Source: CBDAKK01 sp965196605 (GTDB lineage Bacteria > Spirochaetota > Spirochaetia > WTKD01 > G963693115). Taken from it: a stretch of DNA of 64,000 nt. Both the position numbers and the translations under genes were made by a program. The stretch lies in contig CBDAKK010000008.1 of NCBI GenBank assembly GCA_965196605.1, forward strand, positions 1,054,001 through 1,118,000, read 5' to 3'. Shown here piece by piece: positions 55,218 to 63,283 of the stretch; positions within the stretch are counted from its first letter, which is position 1, and every line of letters starts with the position of its first letter. The notes beneath the pieces were generated by a model, which was given only the letters and a program-made list of their open reading frames with translations, searched no databases and was not told where the DNA came from.

Positions 55218-55680
55218 TGCATATGGAAAAACTCAGACCTTCCTTTTCCTTATTAGAAAATAAAACACCATGCACATCACAATCTTCAAATCTTGTACTG
55301 TCGCCATTAAACACAGCATGTAAAAATCGACTATACGGCAGTATCGTACCCAAGAATGTACATTCAGTCCATGTGGTATGTTCAAACTCGGCATGAAGCA
55401 GATAACACTCCTCAAATGTACAGTTAGAAAATGTACTATCAAAAAAGTTGCCACACTCAATAACGCTGTTTGAAAACCTAACCTCGGTAAACGTACATGA
55501 GCCACAAATTAAGCCGCATATAGTTTGAGACGCAATGTGCATGTTTGAAAATGTAGACAACATGAATATGCTGTTATTCTCAAACACAGGCTTCGACTCC
55601 ACAGCATCAGACGCACCACTGTACTCTGCATTTGATATAGATTTCCACGGCTGCGTGTTGCCCAATGCTATGCCTCTCAT
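55183..55680 (-). CDS. Pentapeptide-repeat-like protein
   Basis: 165 residues. The centre (about 50-145) has five-residue periodicity with F or L at every fifth position and small or Cys/Thr residues between (CTFTEVRFSNSVIECGNFFDST, CTFEECYLLHAEFEHTTWTECTF). That fits a right-handed quadrilateral beta-helix. Such proteins can mimic DNA or act as scaffolds. A minus-strand TATACT (55694-55689) is 8 nt before the ATG, implying a very short leader. It is followed by an overlapping gene of unknown function. Confidence 0.6.
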   Translation of the reverse strand: MRGIALGNTQPWKSISNAEYSGASDAVESKPVFENNSIFMLSTFSNMHIASQTICGLICGSCTFTEVRFSNSVIECGNFFDSTFSNCTFEECYLLHAEFEHTTWTECTFLGTILPYSRFLHAVFNGDSTRFEDCDVHGVLFSNKEKEGLSFSICNEEEAHFDIKV

Positions 55681-55714
55681 GTACTTACAGTATACCCATA
55701 ATTATTCTTGATGT

Positions 55715-56948
55715 TTGCGGGGGCAAGCACGCCTTTGTTTTGTGGGGTGTGTCCCCCACGCCCCCCGCGCGGCATCACGCGGCATTGCGCTCCGTGCGTC
55801 TTTCTGCGCTATAACTGACGTTAATCTTGTATGAGCTTTTTCTGCGGTCAAGCAGCCACGCCTGTTATGATATACGCTCGGATGACTGTTCTTTTTCTTT
55901 TCTTTTAACATCCCTGTCAGCCAATGCGTGCCCTCCATGGCACGGCTGTGAGGACGCTCACGAGCGTAGCGAGGGGATGCAAACTATTGCATAAGCACCG
56001 CTGTGCGGTGCAAATATGGAGCTTGCATCAAAAGAAAAGAAAAAGAACCAAAAAGAAAAGAAAAACATCCTGTGTGCTAAAGCAGTAATAACATAGATAC
56101 TGTGCGCAAGTATTAAAAAGCACCAAAGTCGAGAGCGCGAAGCACGAACGGATGCAAACAATTAATAGCGGAACGCAGTGAAGCAAAGATGTTACTTGCA
56201 TCAAAGAAAACTCGCTAGCCTTATGAGCTATGACACAGGTAATGCGCTTGCGCGACTGTACTTATCTATAGGCGTAAGTACATTGAGGTGCTACACACAG
56301 GTGGCGCAGGGTTGCTTACCATCCCTGTCAGCCTTAATGCCCCGTCCATGGGGCGGCTGTGAGGACGCAAGAGAAGAAAAGTCGAGAGCGAAGCGACACA
56401 AAGATGGAGCTTATAGCAAAAGAACCAAAAAGTCGAGAACGCGAAGCGTGAACGGATGCAAACTATTGCATAAGCACCGCTGTGCGGTGCAAACATGGAG
56501 CTTGCATCAAAGAAAAACATCCTGTGTGCTAAAGCAGTAATAACATAGATACTGTGCGCAAGTATTAAAAAGCACCAAAGTCGAGAGCGCGAAGCACGAA
56601 CGGATGCAAACAATTAATAGCGGAACGCAGTGAAGCAAAGATGTTACTTGCATCAAAGAAAACTCGCTAGCCTTATGAGATATGATACGGGTAATGCGTT
56701 TGCGCGACTGTATCTACCTATGTGTGTAAGTACCTTGAGGTGCTACGCACAGGTGGCGTAGGCTTGCTTTAGGTGTGGGGCTACGCCATAGGAAACAAGA
56801 CGCAAATATAGAGATGATGTCGAGATGGAGCAGAGATAGCCGCGCTTATGCTCAAAAAGCGTTCACTGAGTTCTCGGGGCTGAGGGGGCATGCCTCTACA
56901 AACCTGCATTGAATACAACCCATATTTCCACTATGATGAAGAAAGAAC
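55715..56948 (+). repeat. Mosaic hairpin repeat region with a 452-bp direct duplication
   Basis: Modules in + orientation. The GC-rich piece (55738) is followed by TCTGCGGTCAAGCAGCCACG and split hairpin arms (55888-55906 and 56032-56050) with the GCACCGCTGTGCGGTGC module between them, then GCTAAAGCAGTAATAACATA (56075). Segment about 56060-56300 is repeated at about 56512-56755 (offset 452), including AATTAATAGCGGAACGCAGT and CTCGCTAGCCTTATGAG. I see no gene in these ~1.2 kb. It fills the gap before the SPFH-like gene. Confidence 0.85.
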
Positions 56949-57776
56949 ATGAAGTTTTTACGCTTTTTCTTATTCTGTCTTTGCCTTGCGCTTGTAGTAT
57001 TTTGTGTAGGCTGGGTCAACATATGGGTGCCATCAAACCATGTGGCCATAGTACGCGTAGAGCCATTCAAGGACACGCAGAAAAGCCCTAGCTCCGTGTC
57101 ACTGGTAACACGCAAGGGTTTTTCTTGGCTGTGGCAGCGCTTGGTGCCGGGGCTTAGTAGCCTTGTGGTACTTGAAAACACGCCGCGCACTTATGCATTT
57201 GATGCAAGGTTTACCCTACCGCAGGCCTTTGAATACGCGGCATTCAGCGGCGAGAACATTGAGGCCTTTACCGTAGACGCTAGGGTACAACTCGAATACG
57301 CCTTGGCAAACAAGGACATAGCCGCATATGTAGAGACACATGGCATAACAAGCGCATATGCCCTAGAACGCATAGTACTCACAGAAATATCGAGTGCGGC
57401 GGCGCGCCTCTTACGAGAAAACTCACCACGCATAACTGAAAACACAACGGCACTGGCTATGCAAGAAAGCATTAAAGCAAACCTTACAAGCCACGTGGCA
57501 ACCTTACCCATAGTGCTGCAAAGCGTTACCGTACACATAAGCAACAAACCCAACATTGCGCTGTACAAGTACGTCCAACGCAGTGTAGAAGCAGCCCTCA
57601 CCGGGAGCACAAACGGCGGCGCTCTCTCAGAAGCGGGCGACGGGTTCAAAAACAACAAGGACGCGCTGTTGTTCTACCTACACTTTATACAACGACTCAA
57701 CGGCCTAGCAAACGCCAACCCAAAAATAAAAGACATCATGCAGATAATTCCCCCACAAGACATCTTGCCCGAATAA
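56949..57776 (+). CDS. Membrane-anchored SPFH/band 7-like protein
   Basis: 275 residues. One N-terminal transmembrane helix (about 5-26) is followed by a beta-rich segment (NHVAIVRVEPFKD, RTYAFDARFTL, FTVDARVQLEYAL) and then long helices (ALERIVLTEISSAAARLL, SVTVHISNKP). That order is typical of band 7/SPFH (stomatin/prohibitin) proteins, which form membrane scaffolds. Similarity is modest, so the label is tentative. The gene stands alone between a repeat region and era. Confidence 0.55.
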   Translation: MKFLRFFLFCLCLALVVFCVGWVNIWVPSNHVAIVRVEPFKDTQKSPSSVSLVTRKGFSWLWQRLVPGLSSLVVLENTPRTYAFDARFTLPQAFEYAAFSGENIEAFTVDARVQLEYALANKDIAAYVETHGITSAYALERIVLTEISSAAARLLRENSPRITENTTALAMQESIKANLTSHVATLPIVLQSVTVHISNKPNIALYKYVQRSVEAALTGSTNGGALSEAGDGFKNNKDALLFYLHFIQRLNGLANANPKIKDIMQIIPPQDILPE

Positions 57777-57913
57777 GGGAATAAGTCAGGGAACAAGACG
57801 AGAATAAGACACCCCGAAGCATTGCACAACGCCGCCGCACCTTACCCATAAGGCCTTGAGACCCACGCATACCGCGCGCTAAGCACGCCCAAAGTTTTTA
57901 CGCCACAAGTCAG

Positions 57914-58867
57914 TTAGCTCAAGGCTTTGCTACGCTTACGCCACTTTTTGTCCACGCCAACACGCAGCTGCAACTGCACCTTATAAGAAAACAGCTTTGC
58001 TATGCGCTTGGACGCAGCAAGACGAATAGCGCGTATCATGGCACCACCCTTGCCCACAACTATGCCGAGCTGACTCTCCGTCTCAACCACAAGCTCAACA
58101 CGCACCAATACATGGTCTGCCACCCCTTGCGCGTCATGGTGTTTTACCGACGACTCAATAACCCGCGTATACAAGGCATGCGGCAACTCATCACTCAGGC
58201 GCTCTATGGCAGCACCACGCACTTGCTCACATATTCTAAACTCAGCGCTTTGGTCTGTGTAGTAGTCCTTGGGATAAAAGGGCGCATGCACAGGCAAAAT
58301 GCCCGCAATGCTCCGCAAAAGCTCCTCCAGCCCCTCGCCCGTCTCGGCCGAAACACAATGCACCTGCGCCTCTGTAAAAAAGCGCGCAAAATGCGCCGCA
58401 TACTCCCCCTTGGTGCTAGCATACGCGTCCGTGTTATCGCACTTGTTGCACACCACAAAAAGCGCATTCGGGCTCTTAAGACGTGCGCTTGAAACAAGCT
58501 GGGCAACATGCGCCTCTTCAGCCTTGGGCGCCCTCGTCACGTCCACCATGTACACAATACCATCACATTCCTCAAGTGCCTGTAGCGCATGCTGATACAA
58601 ACGCAACCCAAAGGCACTAGAAGCATTATGCACCCCCGGAGTATCGAGAAACACAATTTGAAAGGCTTCACGCGTTACTATGCCACGTATTATGCTGCGC
58701 GTAGTCTGCGGGTAGCGAGAGGTTATTGCCGTGTTGTGACCACACACAGCGTTGATAAAGCTGGACTTACCAACAGAGGGGCGCCCGACTACCGCGACAA
58801 ACCCCGATGAAAACCTCATGCACTGCGCTGCCGTAGGCGGTGCGTCTTGAATACTAAGAGAAGGCAT
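57914..58867 (-). CDS. era: GTPase Era (ribosome assembly)
   Basis: About 317 residues from the ATG at 58867; an ATG at 58819 (MRFSSGFVAVVG) would match the usual Era start better. G motifs: G1 GRPSVGKSS, G3 DTPGVH, G4 NKCD, then the C-terminal KH domain with VETESQLGIVVGKGGAMIR. Era binds the 3' end of 16S rRNA and helps mature the 30S subunit. The tail is basic (KKWRKRSK). It is divergent from the clpP paralogue with only 17 bp between the upstream starts. Confidence 0.93.
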   Translation of the reverse strand: MPSLSIQDAPPTAAQCMRFSSGFVAVVGRPSVGKSSFINAVCGHNTAITSRYPQTTRSIIRGIVTREAFQIVFLDTPGVHNASSAFGLRLYQHALQALEECDGIVYMVDVTRAPKAEEAHVAQLVSSARLKSPNALFVVCNKCDNTDAYASTKGEYAAHFARFFTEAQVHCVSAETGEGLEELLRSIAGILPVHAPFYPKDYYTDQSAEFRICEQVRGAAIERLSDELPHALYTRVIESSVKHHDAQGVADHVLVRVELVVETESQLGIVVGKGGAMIRAIRLAASKRIAKLFSYKVQLQLRVGVDKKWRKRSKALS

Positions 58868-58884
58868 ACTATCATTTAAACATA

Positions 58885-59580
58885 ATGCCAGCAAAGAAGA
58901 AAGAAACAGAACAAGCCGTAGCCCAATTAGAAAAGGCCGAAGTAGAAAGCCGCATAGTCCACCTCTCAGGCAGCGTTGATGACGAAAGCGCCTACGAAGT
59001 GTGCTTAAGCATGCTCCTCCTCGATGAAATATCCCATGAGCCCATAAAGCTCTTTATAAACTCACCGGGCGGTGAAGTCAACTCAGGCTTCTCCATCTTC
59101 GACTGCATACGCTTCTTACACTCCCCCGTGTACATACTCGGCGCAGGCCTCATAGCAAGCGCGGCGGCACTCATATACGCAGCAGTACCCAAGGAACAAC
59201 GCATTTCACTACCACATTCGCGCTACCTCCTACACCAGCCACTTTCAGGCATGCGCGGAGTAGTGACCGACTTAGAAATATACTCCAAAGAAATAGACGA
59301 CGTAAAGGCCCTGATAAACACCATTCTTTCGGACGCAAGCGGCAAACCCGTGGAACAAGTTGAAAAAGACACCGACAGAGACTTTTGGCTTACCGCGCAG
59401 GCAGCCTACGACTACGGACTGGTGGGCAGCATAGTACAAAACAAGCAAGAACTCGACGGCATATTCTCTGGCACAAAGAAAACGCCCAAAAAGAAGGCGG
59501 CAAGCACCGCAACAAAGACCACGCGCGCCAAGGCAAGCACCACCAAAAAAAGCAGCTCCACCACACGCACAAAAAAATAA
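58885..59580 (+). CDS. clpP: ClpP-family serine protease with Lys/Thr-rich C-terminal tail
   Basis: 231 residues. The ClpP fold and triad are present: FINSPGGEVNSG, GAGLIASAAAL (Ser92), SRYLLHQPLSG (His117) and KDTDRDFWLT (Asp of DTDRD, about 162). The nucleophile context ASAAAL differs from the usual ASMGA. After residue ~195 comes a histone-H1-like tail of Lys, Thr, Ser and Ala. This is probably a ClpP paralogue working with a Clp ATPase not in the window. A TATCAT lies about 9 nt before the ATG and there is no ribosome site, so it may be leaderless. Confidence 0.85.
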   Translation: MPAKKKETEQAVAQLEKAEVESRIVHLSGSVDDESAYEVCLSMLLLDEISHEPIKLFINSPGGEVNSGFSIFDCIRFLHSPVYILGAGLIASAAALIYAAVPKEQRISLPHSRYLLHQPLSGMRGVVTDLEIYSKEIDDVKALINTILSDASGKPVEQVEKDTDRDFWLTAQAAYDYGLVGSIVQNKQELDGIFSGTKKTPKKKAASTATKTTRAKASTTKKSSSTTRTKK

Positions 59581-59666
59581 GCACGCGGGAGGTACGGCTT
59601 TAGGCATTCAAGCATTATGAGGCGCCAGTAGTATACACACACATGAGCATTCCTTGGGATATACAT

Positions 59667-60284
59667 ATGCGCCTCCATCATAAACACCGAGGCCGCGCCT
59701 TGTACAAAGCCTGTGTTGCATTACTCTTTTTCCTTGCACCCACCCTCACCTCCCACGCCGGCAACATACACCTCATCACCTTCAACGTACAAAACCTTTT
59801 TGACGGCACCCAAAACGGCCAAGAATACGCGCAGTACCTCCCCCCACGTTGGAACGCACGCTCATACGAAACGCGACTCGTTGCCATAGGAACAGCCCTG
59901 CAGTCGCTTGAGTACCCCCTCGACGTCATTGTGCTGCAAGAAATAGAAAACCGCGCCGTGGTCGAAGACCTGCGTAAGTATTACCTCCCCGCCTTCAAGC
60001 ACATTGCAACAAGCGACAACAAGCACGGCGCCGTGGAACTTGCCATAATGTCCAAACACCCCATAGTCTCCACAAAGACACATGCGCTACGGCAGCGCAA
60101 ACCCAACAAGCAGTTCCGCACCCTCCGTCCCCTACTCGACGTCTCCATTGCCACATCCCCTCCCCCGCACAAAAGCCTGCAAATAATAGCCGTGCATCTC
60201 AAATCCCACAGAAAATCCCGCGGCACACTCTCCTCGGATGAAATACGCGCCCACCAATTCAAGCTTATTGTAAAATCCAACTAA
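59667..60284 (+). pseudogene. Secreted endonuclease/exonuclease/phosphatase-fold protein, 3'-truncated
   Basis: About 205 residues from the ATG at 59667 (an upstream in-frame ATG is at 59643). A signal peptide ends TLTSHAGN. The EEP fold starts normally (ITFNVQNLFDG, VIVLQEIENRAVVEDL with the metal Glu, VHLKSHRKS), but the protein stops right after AHQFKLIV. The last third, including the catalytic D.N and SDH motifs, is missing. The stop falls where prophage-associated sequence begins. It would have been a secreted DNase or phosphatase, perhaps a T2SS substrate. Confidence 0.7.
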
Positions 60285-60727
60285 ATATGCAACAAAAAAT
60301 CCAACTCAAAGTGAGAATGGGAAGCACTGTAGCCTCTTGAAACACAAGAAGTGTGTAATAAAGCATACAAAAACAGCCTTTTATTAGTATTTTTTTGCAC
60401 GAAAATCTCTCGGCTGTAGAAATTTGTCGCTCCAATTTTGCAAAAATGGATTGCTCAAAAATGCACGTTTTTTTACGTGACATTTTTTTATTTTCTAGGC
60501 GTTTACAACCAGCCTAAGCAGGTATATGCTGGCATTTCAGTCTTTGGATAAAAGATAGATTTTCTGACTACGCAAGGCAGAGCGTATCAATTAATAACAC
60601 ACTCGATATGCATACACGCTTCTTGGTGCTTTGGCCTTTCTTCCCTGTATTGCGCCCCATTTTATTTCGAACAGGCTTTTACAGACAACTATGCTTTTTG
60701 TTTTTCGTTTTTACGATATTAAATATT
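60285..60727. other. Non-coding gap between the truncated nuclease and the prophage genes
   Basis: AT-rich, with no credible gene on either strand and no tRNA. A short frame at 60608-60844 is overlapped by the ImmA/IrrE gene on the other strand and I reject it. This stretch probably contains the prophage end, but I cannot locate a terminal repeat. Confidence 0.4.
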
Positions 60728-61264
60728 CTAAACAAACGTAAGTCCGGTCCGCACACGCATTGCATACTCCGATACAATAAATGTATTCATCATAGTGGCG
60801 ATAAAGTTACTGATTTCTTCCCCATCTCTTCGATAGTTCTTTGATAACGGAGGATGCAAGTGATGACGTTTTATATACGCCTTCCATTCTTTGCGTATTG
60901 CTTCTTCTGGCATTAATATCTCACCAGCAAATACATTCGCTTCAGTTTCTTGTTGATTACTAAGCGTGCTTCTATATAATGGATCATCTACTAGTCCATC
61001 ACCAATGTACATACGATGTAAGAAAAAATGCCCCAACTCATGCGCCGTCGTAAATCGCTGTCTATTTATCGAATGGTTCGCGTTCACACTAATGACAAAT
61101 CCATCATCTGCGTGATTTTTTATAATTTGACCAGAAATATCACCTAAAGGTTTATGTTCGATTTTTATGTTGTACTCTTGTGCTATGTACCATAGTTGCA
61201 CAGGAATGTTTTGAAGATGTTTTGTGAGACTCGCTACTACATTGGATATGTTACAATTCTTCAT
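60728..61264 (-). CDS. ImmA/IrrE-family metallopeptidase
   Basis: 178 residues. The zinc site is TTAHELGHFFLH (His75, Glu76, His79) with a downstream ETEANVFAGEILMP carrying the third ligand. This family cleaves phage-type repressors, or acts as the peptidase of mobile-element toxin or immunity systems. No repressor gene is adjacent within the window. Its start overlaps the stop of the membrane coiled-coil gene by 14 bp, so the two form a pair at the end of the prophage fragment. Confidence 0.85.
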   Translation of the reverse strand: MKNCNISNVVASLTKHLQNIPVQLWYIAQEYNIKIEHKPLGDISGQIIKNHADDGFVISVNANHSINRQRFTTAHELGHFFLHRMYIGDGLVDDPLYRSTLSNQQETEANVFAGEILMPEEAIRKEWKAYIKRHHLHPPLSKNYRRDGEEISNFIATMMNTFIVSEYAMRVRTGLTFV

Positions 61265-61613
61265 TTTCTTGTTTCACCATTTTTATGCTATGCTCAGATT
61301 CCTGTACCTCTTGTGCTTCTTGTCTTTCCTTGAGTAGCTGTGCTGCCCTTGATGCTATCTCCTGAAGTTTATTTTCTTTAATATCATTTGCAGCTCTACT
61401 TATTTTATCTTCTATATCTTTCCATCCAAAAAATGCGAGAATACCTCCGCCAAGTGCTATCGTTGCCAATATTATTTCTAACAACGATATTTGGAAACTA
61501 ATAACATCAACATTGCTTAAAGCACCTGTGTTGATAAATCTATGTACACCAAAGTCTATTAGCAATATAAATAAAATAGATACAATTATCAAAAAAATAC
61601 CCATTAATTTCAT
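61251..61613 (-). CDS. Small membrane protein with cytoplasmic coiled coil
   Basis: 120 residues with two transmembrane helices (about 4-24 and 44-66) and a long charged coiled coil (NDIKENKLQEIASRAAQLLKE). It overlaps the ImmA/IrrE gene, suggesting a joint role. It also lies just downstream of the head protein with a toxin-like tail, so an immunity role is possible. Both ideas are inferences. The gap 61614-61802 holds no gene I can support. Confidence 0.5.
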   Translation of the reverse strand: MKLMGIFLIIVSILFILLIDFGVHRFINTGALSNVDVISFQISLLEIILATIALGGGILAFFGWKDIEDKISRAANDIKENKLQEIASRAAQLLKERQEAQEVQESEHSIKMVKQENEEL

Positions 61614-61802
61614 CTGTTATATTTTACACTTTTATTGTAATGAATGCTTGAAGTCACCCTCTTACAACGGTAACACCTACCCTTGAATCCACCCTATCCT
61701 TGAATTCGCACTTGACACCTACGGGCAATTGGAGTACTTTATAGGTGGTGCTGTGAGCGATCACGGCCGGCGCGCCACACCCTTTCTTGGTTGTGGCATT
61801 TT

Positions 61803-63167
61803 TTATTTGTATCTCCACTTGTGTAAGTTATCGCCCTGCAGTATCCACACCTGATGAATATATTTTGTTCTTTGCCCGTGTAACTCAGTTTTTAACGTTT
61901 CAAGATTTACCGCATCGCCAATGCGTATCATCACATTTTCAGCTTGGTCTCTGCTTGTATTGTAAATGAGTTTTGCTATATTTTTAGCATTTGTAGAAGA
62001 AACACTTTTGAAGTCAAACATCTTATCTCCCACAATAGCATCGGGGTTTTTGATACCCGGAGTTTTCGTCTCTGGAAGCAGGTACACTTTTTCACGACGC
62101 TGGGCAAGCGCATCGGCACTCTCGCGCTCACTAGCGCGTACGCGTTTTTGATGTTTCGATTTTTCCTCCCTGTTTTGAGCTTCATGGACACGCCCGCCGT
62201 TTTCATATCGTTTTATAATATTCGTACCGCGCACTAACTCAAGTGCATAGTTATTCATCCCGAGCATATGCGCAAGGTGGACGATATCGCCCGCCATGCC
62301 ATAGGAAATCGCGCGCTGTTTCATCGCGGGGGTAAGCTTCCAAAAGTTTTCTTTTTGAAGCGGGTTTGCACCGAAGCCCCTTTGTGCCGGGCGCGCCTTC
62401 GTGGGCAGGGGCGTCTCGGTAATATCATAGGCCTCTGCCAAAGTTTCAGAAATACCGATGCGAGTACTGCGACAATTGTGGTGGAGCGGCGGCGTGTTGC
62501 TATCCCAATAGGGGTCAGTCGCTTTACGCACAATGCCATTACGCGCGCTGCATATGGCAGAAGTACGCGAGTCGATGTTCGCGCTAAACTTATAAAAGCG
62601 CGGAGGCGTCTTTGTATCTTGAAGCGCGCGTCCCGCGGAGTACGCAGTATGCAAATTCGTGCGAAATACGGTCTCCCAGTACCACGGCTTGATACGCGCA
62701 AAGCCCGCCGCGTTCAAGAGTGACACATCGCTTGTTTCTTTAATAAACTGTTGCAAGTTCATACCGCCTCTTAACGAGCGTAGTATCTGCTTACGCACGG
62801 CATTGATAGCGTCAAGCGATGTGAGTGCTGCTACAGTAAAGGCGCGATATCGCATCTGTTTTTCAAGCGTAGAAAACTCAGCCTTCGTTACGGGTATCTG
62901 CGAACGCACGATGCGTTCGGCTTCTTCAAAGTTCACATGGTTTTCTAAGACGGCCTGAGGCCAATCATCTGCGAGCACAATCTGTTTTGGCCTTGCGTGC
63001 TTCACACCTAAGAAGAATGCACCCAGTAAGCCCCGCTCAATAATGCGAACAAAGCCGAGCATAGTTCTGTAATCAAAATATGCGCTCGTCGGCTTCATCG
63101 CTCGTGCGCGCTCTTGAGCGCGTGCCTTGCTCACGCTACGAAGGTAGGTGCGCATGCTCCGCAACAC
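61803..63167 (-). CDS. Mu gp30-like phage head morphogenesis protein with nuclease-toxin-like C-terminus
   Basis: 454 residues from a GTG; the frame stays open upstream to about 63283. N-terminal ~70 residues look like the end of a portal protein. Residues about 70-240 are the SPP1 gp7/Mu gp30 domain (FTVAALTSLDAINAVRKQIL, NLHTAYSAGRALQD, DSRTSAICSARNGIV and the CR-containing PPLHHNCRS). The last ~130 residues (VYLLPETKTPGIKNPDAIVG, MFDFKSV) match CdiA-C/PBECR-type nuclease toxins. Such tails are thought to be injected or to block rival phages. Confidence 0.78.
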   Translation of the reverse strand: MLRSMRTYLRSVSKARAQERARAMKPTSAYFDYRTMLGFVRIIERGLLGAFFLGVKHARPKQIVLADDWPQAVLENHVNFEEAERIVRSQIPVTKAEFSTLEKQMRYRAFTVAALTSLDAINAVRKQILRSLRGGMNLQQFIKETSDVSLLNAAGFARIKPWYWETVFRTNLHTAYSAGRALQDTKTPPRFYKFSANIDSRTSAICSARNGIVRKATDPYWDSNTPPLHHNCRSTRIGISETLAEAYDITETPLPTKARPAQRGFGANPLQKENFWKLTPAMKQRAISYGMAGDIVHLAHMLGMNNYALELVRGTNIIKRYENGGRVHEAQNREEKSKHQKRVRASERESADALAQRREKVYLLPETKTPGIKNPDAIVGDKMFDFKSVSSTNAKNIAKLIYNTSRDQAENVMIRIGDAVNLETLKTELHGQRTKYIHQVWILQGDNLHKWRYK

Positions 63168-63283
63168 AAGTGCGCGTACGCGAGCATACCAGCGGCCGCT
63201 TAACGCATCGAGCGTAACAAGCTTTTTCGCCTCGGCGTGCTCAAGTTTTGTAAACAGCGCCTCTCTCGTTTTTGCATTATCGC

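Noticed and set aside
60608..60844. A 78-codon hydrophobic frame
   Set aside because: It overlaps the ImmA/IrrE gene on the other strand and has no ribosome site; composition is of AT-rich non-coding DNA.
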